The position numbers and the translations under genes were made by a program. This document shows, in pieces, positions 23,014-31,448 of a stretch of DNA of 33,567 nucleotides. The stretch is taken from assembly GCA_934085875.1 (NCBI GenBank), contig CAKOHQ010000010.1:1-33567 (forward strand). Direction: 5' to 3'. The stretch is from an uncultured Bacilli bacterium (lineage in GTDB: Bacteria; Bacillota_I; Bacilli_A; RF39; UBA660). Each line of letters opens with the position of its first letter. Position 1 is the first letter of the stretch. The notes below the pieces were generated by a model. The model searched no databases. It was not told the origin of the DNA and saw only the letters and a program-made list of their open reading frames with translations.

Positions 23014-24999
23014 TTAATCAATAAATTTTAATTCTTCTAATATATTTTTGTAGTAATTATAGTTATTAAAATTATCTTTTATATTGTTATCTATAAATTC
23101 TTTTGAATCTATATTACATTGTTTTAATATCTTAATATCTCTTTTTATATTAGCTAGTTTGAAGTCCATTTCTCCACTTTGTTTAGTACCGAATAAATTT
23201 CCACTTCCACGTAATTCGAAATCTTTTTCTGAAATATAAAATCCATCTGTTGATTCTGTTAATACATTTAGTCTTTCTTTTTCATAATTACTTATTAATA
23301 AACAATATGATATAAAATCATTTCTTCCTACTCTTCCTCTTAATTGATGTAATGTAGATAATCCAAATCTTTCTGCATTAAATATTACTATACATGTTGC
23401 ATTTTTTACATCAACTCCTACTTCTATAACAGTAGTTGATATAAGTATTTTTGTGTTGCCATTTTTAAAATTATTCATTATCTCTTCTTTATCTTTATTC
23501 TTTAATTTACCATGTAATATATCTATTGGAACCATATTATTAAATGCTATATTTAATTTATCTCTTAGTTTTTCTACATCATATAAATTTTTATCATCAT
23601 TTTCTTCTACTAATGGGGATACTACATAGATTTGATGACCTTTTTTTATTTCATTTAGCATTATTTTAAGAGCATCTTTTAATTCTGATTCTTTATATAA
23701 TTTTGTTATTACCTCTTTTCTTCCACTTGGTTTAGTCTTTATTTCAGATATATCCATATCTCCATATATCGTTAGTGCATAAGTTCTTGGTATTGGAGTT
23801 GCTGACATGTATAATACATCAACACTTTCTCCTTTATTTTGTAAGTTCTTTCTTTGATTTACACCAAATCTATGTTGTTCATCTGTTATAACTAATCCTA
23901 AATTATTAAATTCTATTTCTTCATTTATTATTGAATGAGTTCCTATAATACAATCTAGTTCATTATTTTTTAATTTTTTTATTATATTTTCTCTATCTTT
24001 TTTCTTTGTAGAAGATGTTAATAATTCTACCTTGATATCTAATATATTTTTTATATTATCATAATGTTGTTTTGCTAAAATTTCTGTTGGTGCTAAAAGT
24101 GCAGATTGATATCCTGCTAAGTAGTTTGCATATATTGCTATAAAAGATACTATTGTCTTACCACTACCAACATCCCCTATTATTATTCTATTCATTCTTT
24201 TATTTGATTTAAAATCATTTGTAATGTCATCTATTGCATTTAGCTGGTCTTTTGTTAATTCAAAAGGAAGATTGTTTATTAGTTCGTTTAATTTATCTAC
24301 TTCAAAATCCTTTACTATATTTATTTCGTTAGTACTCCTTTTTAATCTTAAATAATTTATTTTAAACATAAAGTCAAATAATTCTTTGTATATTAAAGTT
24401 AAATTTGCTTTCTTTAAAATGTTTATATTTTGTGGATTATGTATTTCTTTTAAAGAATTATATTCATCTAATAAATTATATTTGTTTACTATATATTCTG
24501 GTAAAGTATTATTATATTCATTTTTATTAAGTATATCTAGTATTAAATTATTTAAATTTTTATTTTTTAAATTACCTTTTAAATGATATATGGGTTCTAT
24601 TATCGTACTCATTATAGGTTTTAATAATATACTTGATGCTGTGAATAAATTCTTTTCCGTACTATACTTTCCTGTTAAACATATACTTTTTCCTACTATT
24701 AAATTATTTTTCATAAATGCTCTATTAAAAATAGTTACATTAATTAATTTGTTTGATGATATTACTCTAAATGTTAAATAATTTAAGTTTCTTTTTATAA
24801 ATACTATTTTAGGGGTAGATTCTATAATTCCATTTATAGTTATTGTGATATTATCTTGGGTGTTATTAATATTAGTTGGATTATAAAAGTTATATCTATA
24901 TGGATAAAAATTAATTAAATCATTTATAGTAAATATATTTAATTTGTGTAAATCATTTAATGTTTTATTACCTATTTTTGGTATATTTTCTAGTTCCAT
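23014..24999 (-). CDS. recG: ATP-dependent DNA helicase RecG
   Basis: Remodels stalled forks and branched DNA. The N-terminal wedge/OB domain (ITINGIIESTPKIVF and neighbours) precedes an SF2 helicase core with Walker A GDVGSGKTIVSF, ITDEQHRFGVNQR as motif II, YMSATPIPRT as motif III, and the C-terminal STTVIEVGVDVKNAT and QLRGRVGRND motifs. The RecG-specific C-terminus (FELRGSGNLFGTKQSG) is present. 661 residues is normal. AGGAGG precedes the ATG. It stands alone between two small RNA loci. Confidence 0.97.
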   Translation of the reverse strand: MELENIPKIGNKTLNDLHKLNIFTINDLINFYPYRYNFYNPTNINNTQDNITITINGIIESTPKIVFIKRNLNYLTFRVISSNKLINVTIFNRAFMKNNLIVGKSICLTGKYSTEKNLFTASSILLKPIMSTIIEPIYHLKGNLKNKNLNNLILDILNKNEYNNTLPEYIVNKYNLLDEYNSLKEIHNPQNINILKKANLTLIYKELFDFMFKINYLRLKRSTNEINIVKDFEVDKLNELINNLPFELTKDQLNAIDDITNDFKSNKRMNRIIIGDVGSGKTIVSFIAIYANYLAGYQSALLAPTEILAKQHYDNIKNILDIKVELLTSSTKKKDRENIIKKLKNNELDCIIGTHSIINEEIEFNNLGLVITDEQHRFGVNQRKNLQNKGESVDVLYMSATPIPRTYALTIYGDMDISEIKTKPSGRKEVITKLYKESELKDALKIMLNEIKKGHQIYVVSPLVEENDDKNLYDVEKLRDKLNIAFNNMVPIDILHGKLKNKDKEEIMNNFKNGNTKILISTTVIEVGVDVKNATCIVIFNAERFGLSTLHQLRGRVGRNDFISYCLLISNYEKERLNVLTESTDGFYISEKDFELRGSGNLFGTKQSGEMDFKLANIKRDIKILKQCNIDSKEFIDNNIKDNFNNYNYYKNILEELKFID

Positions 25000-25051
25000 A
25001 TTACCTCCTAAAATTTTTTTATCATTTTTTTTAAAAATGTCATAAAAAGTG

Positions 25052-25080
25052 TTGACAAATTATAATAAATCGATTAGTAT
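25052..25080 (+). promoter_or_regulatory. Promoter of the second small RNA
   Basis: TTGACA, 17 bases, TAGTAT on the plus strand, antisense to the recG leader. Confidence 0.7.
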
Positions 25081-25086
25081 ATGAAG

Positions 25087-25184
25087 TACCAATTCACTTT
25101 ATGAGCGAATTGGTGCTAGTATCACACTAGCCAACCCCTTTTTATTCTTTGAAGCTGTTCTCAGGGGGGCAGCTTCTTTTTTTA
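25087..25184 (+). ncRNA. Small structured RNA between recG and nifJ
   Basis: Behind a near-consensus promoter the plus strand folds into three hairpins: ACCAATTC/GAATTGGT, GCTAGT/ACTAGC, and a terminator GAAGCTG/CAGCTTC followed by seven T. The terminator loop is unusually large and G-rich (TTCTCAGGGGGG), and an upstream single-stranded CCAACCCC could pair with it as a pseudoknot. Both flanking genes are on the opposite strand and no frame is open, so this is not a leader for a gene in the window. I do not recognize the family. Confidence 0.7.
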
Positions 25185-25238
25185 TATTAAATTTTTGTAA
25201 TAATTATAACGTTTGATTGCGTTATTTTTTTGATTTTC

Positions 25239-28200
25239 TCATAAAGACTCGGCTTCTTTTTCATTTTTCTTTTTTAATGAATTATATCTAACTTCATTAT
25301 TTAAATATTCTTCATATTTATCAAAATTTGGTTCTTTAGAATCTATTGTTAATTTATTATCTTTGTATCTCATAAGTATATTGTATCCGCATTCTACAGA
25401 TAATTTTTCTTCTTCTATAGAATTTACTAAACCACCATTTATACCATGTTCAATACATGGGGCGTAAGCAATGACTATAGATGGACCATTATGATTTTCT
25501 GCTTCTATCATTGATTTAATTGCTTGCATGGGATTTGCTTTTAAACTTATACTTGCAACGTAAACATTATCATATGTAGTTGCAATTTTGAATAAATCTT
25601 TTTTATATGTATGTTTTCCGTTTGTTGCAAATTTTGCTACTGCTCCTAATTTTGTTGATTTTGATGATTGTCCTCCAGTGTTAGAATATACTTCAGTATC
25701 TAATACTAATATATTAATATTTTCATTTGATGAAAGTACTTGGTCTATTCCTCCGAAGCCTATATCATAAGCCCAACCATCTCCACCAATGCACCATATA
25801 CTTCTTGATGTAATGTAATTTATTAAATCTTTATTGAAGTTAGTGTTTTCTAATTTACTTTTAATAACAGATGTTATTTTGTAATCATCTTTATTATTTA
25901 ACCATTCTTTATATAATTCATTATCTTTATCTTTTAGCATTATTTGTTCTATTTCATTTCTTTTTTGTGTATATGATTTTAACATTCCTAATCCAAATTC
26001 TGCATTATCTTCAAATAGACTATTAGCCCATGGAATATTATATGGAGTACTAGGACAAGATGCACCGTATATACTAGAGCAACCTGTAGCGTTTGCTATT
26101 ATAAGTTTGTGTCCGAATAATTGTGTTAGAAGTTTTATATAAGGGGTTTCTCCACAACCAGCACAAGCACCTGAAAATTCAAATAATGATTTTTGATATT
26201 GACTTCCTTTTATACTTGTTATAGGTAAGTTTGTTTTATTAATATGATTATTAAATACTTCTTTTTCTAATTTTGAAGTAGGTTTCATTTCTTTTAATTC
26301 CAAAGCACTTTTTCCTAATTTACCAGGACAAATTTTGGTACATAATCCACATCCAGTACAGTCTTCTTTACTAATTAATACTGAATAGTTTTCATCACTT
26401 CCAATACATTTTATATGTTCTAATTCATCTGGTCCACCGATGATCGGTCTTATTACAGCATGAGGACAAACTATACTACACATACCACATTGTATACAAT
26501 TTTCACTAATCCAATTTGCTGATAAAGGTGATAATGCACGTTTTTCATATTTTGTGTTTCCACCTTTTAATATACCAGATGATAGAGCTAGTAATTCTTT
26601 TGTGGATAAACTACTACCTTTTCCACAATTTATTTTTTCTATAATAGTTTGATATCTATTATTTTCTTCATTTATTTCACCATCTATATTAACTAATTCT
26701 AATTTAGTATTTTCTATTGCTCTTATATTTGATTCTACAACATTATTTCCTTTTACACTAAATCTTTTATTAATTAAATCTATTAATTTATTTGTATAAT
26801 TATCTATATTTAAATTTTCTAAGATTAATTTTTCTATTATTATGCCTATTCTACCTGGAATACCACTTTTAGATGATATATCATTTGCATCTATTTTATA
26901 TACTTTTATATTTTTTTCTTTTATAGTTTGTTTTAGATTATTTGGAAGTAATTTATTTAATATATTATCTTCTTTGTTTGTATTTATTATTAGTATGCTA
27001 TTATAGTTTGATTGTTCTAATATATCATACTTGTATAAATAGTTTTCTTTTGTTATTACAATTATATTTGGTTTTGTTGTATAAAATGGAGCTTCTATTT
27101 TTTTATCACTTATTCTTATGTGAGAAATTGTTAAACCTCCACTTTTTTTAGAATCATATTCAAAATATCCTTGTACGTATTTCTCATCACCTATTATTTT
27201 TAATAAATCTTTACTTGCTCCTACACTTCCGTCTGAACCGTATCCGTATATTTTTATTTCATCACAATCTAAATCTAAATTATAATTATAGTTTTTAAGT
27301 GATGTATTATTCAAGTCATCTTTTATACTTAATGTAAAATTATCTTTTAAATCAGTTTCTAACATTTTATATACATTATAAATATCATTTGGAGTTGTGT
27401 TTTTTCCTGATAATCCGTATCTTCCTCCTACAATATTTACATTTCTGTCTTTTAATGCTGCTAATACATCTAAATATAATGGAGCCCCTATACTTCCCGC
27501 TTCATTTGTCTTATCTAATACAGCAATATTTTTAACTGTGCTAGGTAAAGCTCTTTCTAAATAGAATTCACTAAATGGTCTATATAAATGTACTTCTATT
27601 AATCCAGCATTATCTAATTTATCAACAACTAATTTTATAGTATCACAAACTGAACCCATTGCTATTATTACATTCTCTGCATTTTCTTTTCCATAATAAT
27701 TAAACGGTTTATAGTTTGTTCCTTGTATTTCATTTATTTCATTCATATATTTTTCTACAATAGTTGGTACTGCATCGTAAAATTTATTTCTTGCTTCAGT
27801 ACATTCAAAATATATATCTTCATTTTGTGCTGTTCCTCTAGTTATTATATTATCTGGATGTAATGAAATGTTTTTAAAATCAGTTATCTTATCTCTTTCA
27901 ATTAATTGTTCTACTTTATCAAAATCTATTTCTTTTATTTTATTTAATTCATGACTTGTTCTAAAACCATCAAAGAAATGTAAAAATGGTATTGATGTAC
28001 TTATTGTAGATAAATGAGCTACACAAGCAAGGTCTTGTGCTTCTTGCACATTGTTTGATGCTAACATACAGAATCCAGTTTGTCTTGTTGCATAAATATC
28101 TTGGTGGTCTCCTAATATACTTAATGCGTGAGTTGCTAAACTACGTGAAGCAACATGTATTACACATGGTAACATTTCACCTGCTATTTTATACATATTT

Positions 28201-28475
28201 GGTATCATTAAAAGTAATCCTTGACTAGCTGTAAATGTAGAGCATAAACTCCCTGTTAATAAAGCGCCATGCATTGCTCCTGCTGCACCAGCTTCACTTT
28301 GCATTTCTATAACATCTGTTTTAGAGTTAAAAAAATTAGGAACACCTTTATTCTTTAATTCTTCAATTTCACTTGCCATTGGGCTAGATGGTGTTATTGG
28401 ATATATAAAACTCATTTCACTAAATCTATATGCTACGTCAGCGCAAGCTGTATTTCCATCTTTTATTTTATACAT
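25239..28475 (-). CDS. nifJ: Pyruvate:ferredoxin (flavodoxin) oxidoreductase
   Basis: Converts pyruvate and CoA to acetyl-CoA, CO2 and reduced ferredoxin in anaerobes. The single chain has all domains in order: N-terminal pyruvate-binding domain (YPITPSSPMASEIEEL), middle transketolase-like and CoA domains, gamma-like domain, two 4Fe-4S ferredoxin motifs (CIQCGMCSIVCP and CTGCGLCTKICP), and the C-terminal TPP-binding domain (CAGCGETPY; GDGWAYDIGFGGIDQVLSS). At 1078 residues it is a little shorter than the usual 1170 or so, with no missing motif seen. Its own promoter and a wide upstream region with small palindromes suggest regulation. Confidence 0.96.
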   Translation of the reverse strand: MYKIKDGNTACADVAYRFSEMSFIYPITPSSPMASEIEELKNKGVPNFFNSKTDVIEMQSEAGAAGAMHGALLTGSLCSTFTASQGLLLMIPNMYKIAGEMLPCVIHVASRSLATHALSILGDHQDIYATRQTGFCMLASNNVQEAQDLACVAHLSTISTSIPFLHFFDGFRTSHELNKIKEIDFDKVEQLIERDKITDFKNISLHPDNIITRGTAQNEDIYFECTEARNKFYDAVPTIVEKYMNEINEIQGTNYKPFNYYGKENAENVIIAMGSVCDTIKLVVDKLDNAGLIEVHLYRPFSEFYLERALPSTVKNIAVLDKTNEAGSIGAPLYLDVLAALKDRNVNIVGGRYGLSGKNTTPNDIYNVYKMLETDLKDNFTLSIKDDLNNTSLKNYNYNLDLDCDEIKIYGYGSDGSVGASKDLLKIIGDEKYVQGYFEYDSKKSGGLTISHIRISDKKIEAPFYTTKPNIIVITKENYLYKYDILEQSNYNSILIINTNKEDNILNKLLPNNLKQTIKEKNIKVYKIDANDISSKSGIPGRIGIIIEKLILENLNIDNYTNKLIDLINKRFSVKGNNVVESNIRAIENTKLELVNIDGEINEENNRYQTIIEKINCGKGSSLSTKELLALSSGILKGGNTKYEKRALSPLSANWISENCIQCGMCSIVCPHAVIRPIIGGPDELEHIKCIGSDENYSVLISKEDCTGCGLCTKICPGKLGKSALELKEMKPTSKLEKEVFNNHINKTNLPITSIKGSQYQKSLFEFSGACAGCGETPYIKLLTQLFGHKLIIANATGCSSIYGASCPSTPYNIPWANSLFEDNAEFGLGMLKSYTQKRNEIEQIMLKDKDNELYKEWLNNKDDYKITSVIKSKLENTNFNKDLINYITSRSIWCIGGDGWAYDIGFGGIDQVLSSNENINILVLDTEVYSNTGGQSSKSTKLGAVAKFATNGKHTYKKDLFKIATTYDNVYVASISLKANPMQAIKSMIEAENHNGPSIVIAYAPCIEHGINGGLVNSIEEEKLSVECGYNILMRYKDNKLTIDSKEPNFDKYEEYLNNEVRYNSLKKKNEKEAESL

Positions 28476-28499
28476 TTATATCACATTCTTTCTATAACC

Positions 28500-28528
28500 A
28501 TTATAATATTATATTAATTTAAACTCAA
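28500..28528 (-). promoter_or_regulatory. nifJ promoter
   Basis: On the minus strand TTGAGT, 17 bases, TATAAT, with AGAAAG before the ATG at 28475. Upstream, AGTACTTATAGTAC (about 28,618-28,631) is a small palindrome that could be an operator. Confidence 0.6.
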
Positions 28529-28660
28529 ATAAAAACGTACTAATTGTTTAGTAAGTTAAATCTTTTTTATCTTTCAAAATAATATATCTTTTATTACAAT
28601 AAAATTGTATATGTTTTCAGTACTTATAGTACGTATTTTAAAATAATTGTCTTATATGTG

Positions 28661-28688
28661 TTGACACAAATATTACTTGTGTTATAAT
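28661..28688 (+). promoter_or_regulatory. Promoter with embedded palindrome for the 28.7-kb RNA locus
   Basis: TTGACA, 16 bases, TATAAT on the plus strand. The spacer is the inverted repeat ACACAA-N7-TTGTGT (28,664-28,682), placed so that a bound protein would block transcription. Confidence 0.7.
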
Positions 28689-28695
28689 TTTATTA

Positions 28696-28766
28696 GGGAA
28701 CATTCAAATTGCTGAATGTCTACCTGTTTGGGTTAGACACACGTATTAATTACGTGTTCTTTTTTT
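28696..28766 (+). ncRNA. Structured RNA with internal terminator; possible longer form to about 28,957
   Basis: The transcript begins GGGAACATTCAA and can form ACATTCA/TGAATGT, TGTCTACC/GGTTAGACA and ACACGTA/TACGTGT hairpins; the last is followed by TCTTTTTTT, a plausible intrinsic terminator. If read through, a 3' segment (28,931-28,957) can pair with the 5' end over AGGTAGACA and TTGAATGTTC, closing a roughly 260-nt RNA. The two arms are imperfect inverted copies. The 562 bases between nifJ and the gene at 29,038 hold this locus and the nifJ promoter; no open frame is supported. Family unknown. Confidence 0.55.
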
Positions 28767-28803
28767 GAACCATAATTAAAATACTAGTGTCTAATTAATA
28801 TTT

Positions 28804-28823
28804 AACCAATTACCCCTGAAGAG
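28804..28823 (+). other. C-rich motif shared with the integration-target small RNA
   Basis: AACCAATTACCCCTGAAGAG here matches AACCAAAACCCCCTGAAGA of the small RNA at 22,844-22,945 except at three adjacent positions. A TATTTTA/TAAAATA stem follows. Confidence 0.5.
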
Positions 28824-29037
28824 TATTTTAGATAAAATAACCAATTTGATTATTATTATGAATTTATCAAATATTTTTAAAATAAATGATTTATTTGTTA
28901 TATAATCAACCTACTTCCTTATAAAGATGTAGGTAGACACTAAGAACTTGAATGTTCGATTAGATATACTACAATAGTTTTAAATATAAATAAAGTAATT
29001 CGACAAAACTTGCCAAAACTTTTCATAACAAAAAATA

Positions 29038-29574
29038 CTAATCAGCAATATCGTTTATCATATCGAATATTGGATTAGTATCATTTTCATATAAAATTAA
29101 ATTTTTATTTAAAATATTTAATACATCTTTATTAGAAGTTATAAGTAAAGTATTTGTACTTATTTTTTTTATATCATTTTTATTGTTAATATCTATATAG
29201 TTTTCAACATTATTATATATGTATATACCATTTGTTTTCCAAATAGATAATATGTTTGGATAAATATCTTTATATAAATCTTCTTCATATAATAATTTAT
29301 AGTTTGATAGACCTAAGTTATACATAATTGTTTTTAATATAAATAGATTAGTTTCACAATATAATTTGTTTATAATAATATATATTTTGTTTTGAATAAT
29401 AAGATTTGTTAGTTTATATTTATTTATTATTTGTTTTAAATTTGTTTCTAGTACTTTGTAATTAGTTATGAAGTTATTTTCTAGTATAGTATTTGTTTTT
29501 TCTTTATATAATTTATTGTTTTTAGATATCCATATTTCATTATCTAATATTTTTATATATATTTTATTATTCAT
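29038..29574 (-). CDS. Hypothetical protein next to spoIIQ
   Basis: I do not recognize this 178-residue protein. It is Asn/Ile/Lys-rich with alternating strands and helices (KIYIKILDNEIWISKNNKLY; LIIQNKIYIIINKLY; NTLLITSNKDVLNI) and no signal peptide or membrane helix. The strand/turn pattern at the N-terminus vaguely recalls an actin/Hsp70-type ATPase start, but no phosphate motif is seen. AGGA precedes the ATG. It is the last gene of the leftward sporulation-linked run, separated from spoIIQ by 21 bp with a small terminator between, so partial co-transcription is likely. Confidence 0.6.
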   Translation of the reverse strand: MNNKIYIKILDNEIWISKNNKLYKEKTNTILENNFITNYKVLETNLKQIINKYKLTNLIIQNKIYIIINKLYCETNLFILKTIMYNLGLSNYKLLYEEDLYKDIYPNILSIWKTNGIYIYNNVENYIDINNKNDIKKISTNTLLITSNKDVLNILNKNLILYENDTNPIFDMINDIAD

Positions 29575-29587
29575 ATAAATCCTAGTT

Positions 29588-29610
29588 AAAAAGACTTAGT
29601 TATTTAAGTC
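29588..29610 (-). terminator. Terminator at the end of spoIIQ
   Basis: GACTTA-AATAAC-TAAGTC followed by TTTTT on the minus strand, overlapping the spoIIQ stop. The short stem suggests partial read-through into the next gene. Confidence 0.55.
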
Positions 29611-30237
29611 TTCTAATTTCATTTGGTAATAGTTTTCTGGGTCTATATTATTACCATTTAAACTAACTTCAAATAACATCATATTATCACTAGTTGATGA
29701 TATATTATTTTTACCACTAGTACCTATTACTTCACCTTGTTTTATAGTTTGATTTTCTTTTACTTTTACATTATCTATACTATAATATGTTGTTGTTAAA
29801 GTATTAGAATGTGTTATTTCGACTACATTTCCTAGTAATTCATCTTTTGATATTTTAGTTATTTTACCATCAAGTGTAGATAGTACATCAAATTGTTCTT
29901 CACTAGTATATAGTATTCCTGTATTTGGCATATAAGTATTTTCATATAAAATTAGAGACTTTTGTTGAGATTCTTCATCTGCGTCTTTATCATAAAAATC
30001 TATATCTATTGTAATATTTTCTTTATCAAATGGTTTTGTTATAGATTCATTTTTTATGTTTGCAACTGGTGTATCATTATCTATAAAATCTTTTAATATG
30101 TAAGATAAGTTTAAAGAATCTCCATAATAATTATCTAATTTGTTGCTAATAAATACCATACTTACGAATACAATTAATATTAATGATAGATAAATTGTAG
30201 CGGTAGCCCATCTTTTTAATTTTAATCTTGTTTTCAT
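29596..30237 (-). CDS. spoIIQ: SpoIIQ-like protein (degenerate LytM/M23 domain)
   Basis: In sporulating Firmicutes SpoIIQ is made in the forespore, spans its membrane and docks with mother-cell SpoIIIAH. Here one N-terminal membrane helix (ATATIYLSLILIVFVSMVFI) is followed by an extracytoplasmic M23-type beta domain (LLGNVVEITHSNTLTTTYYS; VKENQTIKQGEVIGTSGKNN; MLFEVSLNGNNIDPENYY). The catalytic H-x-H is replaced (LFEVS), so the domain is structural rather than a peptidase, as in SpoIIQ. The immediate upstream neighbour is spoIID, which supports the name. AGGAAGGTGA precedes the ATG. A forespore-type promoter is suggested. Confidence 0.85.
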   Translation of the reverse strand: MKTRLKLKRWATATIYLSLILIVFVSMVFISNKLDNYYGDSLNLSYILKDFIDNDTPVANIKNESITKPFDKENITIDIDFYDKDADEESQQKSLILYENTYMPNTGILYTSEEQFDVLSTLDGKITKISKDELLGNVVEITHSNTLTTTYYSIDNVKVKENQTIKQGEVIGTSGKNNISSTSDNMMLFEVSLNGNNIDPENYYQMKLEDLNN

Positions 30238-30255
30238 GTTTCACCTTCCTAGTAA

Positions 30256-30284
30256 GATTATGGGCAAAAAAAAAGAAATTATAC
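30256..30284 (-). promoter_or_regulatory. Candidate forespore sigma factor promoter of spoIIQ
   Basis: The minus strand has GTATA, 17 bases, CATAATC, close to the sigma-F/sigma-G type of element (GNATA-type -35, CATAAT-type -10). The predicted start is only about 13 bases from the ATG. No sigma-A promoter is seen in the same 46-bp gap. Confidence 0.4.
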
Positions 30285-30301
30285 TATATTTTTGTAATTT
30301 C
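30266..30301 (-). terminator. Terminator at the end of spoIID
   Basis: GAAATTA-loop-TAATTTC followed by nine T on the minus strand, overlapping the spoIID stop. It separates spoIID from spoIIQ transcriptionally. Confidence 0.6.
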
Positions 30302-31252
30302 TATATCTTGATAATAATATTTTAATATTTCATTATATTTATAATTTTCTTTAGCCATACCATTAGCACCGTATTGACTCATACCTACTCCATGTCCATA
30401 TCCTTTTGTTGTTATAATATAATTATTATTATCTTTTTCTACTTTAAAATCAGTAGAACGTAATGTAAGTAGTTTTCTGAATTCTACTCCTGTGTATGTT
30501 TTTTCATTTACTTTAATTTTTTCTACTCTGTTTGTTTTGTCCCTTGATAATATTTCGATGTTATCTATATTATTTTGATTTAATAATTCTTTTAGTTTAT
30601 CAATAGAATAAGTTGTTGATACTTTAAATTTATTAAGTGATTCATTATCCCATGGTGATGAAACACTTTTTATATTATTTTCACTAAATACAGCGATAGA
30701 ATCTTCTGTATATCCATTTGACATTGCAAAATAAAATGATTTAAATACCTTATTATCTTTTTTCATTACTAGATTTTTTGTTGAATTTACAGCCTTTAAA
30801 ATTTTATTATAATATTTTGTATAATCGTCTTGCCACTTTGTTTTCATTTCATCTATTGTGTTATATACTTGGTCGTCTGTAGTAGTTTCTAATGCAAAAT
30901 TTGTATTTTCTATTTTATAAAGTGCATAAGTACGTGATGCTATTGCTTGTGCTTTTAATGCTTCTATATCAAAAGATGCTGGCATTTCACCTGCTACTAC
31001 TCCTACAATATAGTCTTCTAAATTTAATTCTTTTATTTCATTATTTTTATTAATTTTTATTTTTATATTTGATTCTTCTATTTTTGATGTTGTTTCTTTT
31101 GTTTGTTTTTGAGTAGGTTGTTTTGTAATAACAGTTGTTATTTTTGATTCATTATTATCAATATCTACACTAAGTGATTTATATATTATACTTACTACAA
31201 ATACTGGAATTAATATTAGTACTACTATATATAATAATAAATTTTTTTTCAT
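30284..31252 (-). CDS. spoIID: Stage II sporulation protein D (lytic transglycosylase)
   Basis: SpoIID degrades septal peptidoglycan during engulfment. It has an N-terminal membrane helix (KKNLLLYIVVLILIPVFVVS), the signature LEDYIVGVVAGEMPASFDIE, then EALKAQAIASRTYALYK with the catalytic Glu just before (GEMP), and the C-terminal GYGHGVGMSQYGANGMA. The length of 322 is typical. Its ATG overlaps the stop of the DUF1146 gene (ATGA), so the two are coupled. It belongs to an operon with the DUF1146 gene, rpiB and the ATP-grasp gene. Confidence 0.95.
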   Translation of the reverse strand: MKKNLLLYIVVLILIPVFVVSIIYKSLSVDIDNNESKITTVITKQPTQKQTKETTSKIEESNIKIKINKNNEIKELNLEDYIVGVVAGEMPASFDIEALKAQAIASRTYALYKIENTNFALETTTDDQVYNTIDEMKTKWQDDYTKYYNKILKAVNSTKNLVMKKDNKVFKSFYFAMSNGYTEDSIAVFSENNIKSVSSPWDNESLNKFKVSTTYSIDKLKELLNQNNIDNIEILSRDKTNRVEKIKVNEKTYTGVEFRKLLTLRSTDFKVEKDNNNYIITTKGYGHGVGMSQYGANGMAKENYKYNEILKYYYQDIEITKI

Positions 31253-31446
31253 AATATTTTAGAAGATGATAAGAAATCTACTATAAAATTAGTTAATAAA
31301 TAAGACATTATTAAACTAAGTAATATAATAAATATCTTGGCTTCTATACTTTTTTTAGAGTTCCAAAACTTATTAAAATTAATTCCAGTTAGTGTATATG
31401 CAGAAAGTAAAGTTGTTATTATATATAAATATACTTTTACATTCAT
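31249..31446 (-). CDS. ywzB: DUF1146 (YwzB-like) small membrane protein
   Basis: The 65-residue protein has two membrane helices (VYLYIITTLLSAYTLTGINF and IFIILLSLIMSYLLTNFIVD) joined by a short basic loop, ending in the DUF1146-like VDFLSS. In Bacillus this gene is also close to spoIID. Function unknown. It starts three bases after the rpiB stop and overlaps spoIID by four bases. Confidence 0.75.
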   Translation of the reverse strand: MNVKVYLYIITTLLSAYTLTGINFNKFWNSKKSIEAKIFIILLSLIMSYLLTNFIVDFLSSSKIL

Positions 31447-31448
31447 AA

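Noticed and set aside
28696..28766. Purine riboswitch because of TCTACC in the leader
   Set aside because: The conserved purine core (TTTCTACC with the flanking P2/P3 loops and ACTATG) is not present and no gene follows in that direction.
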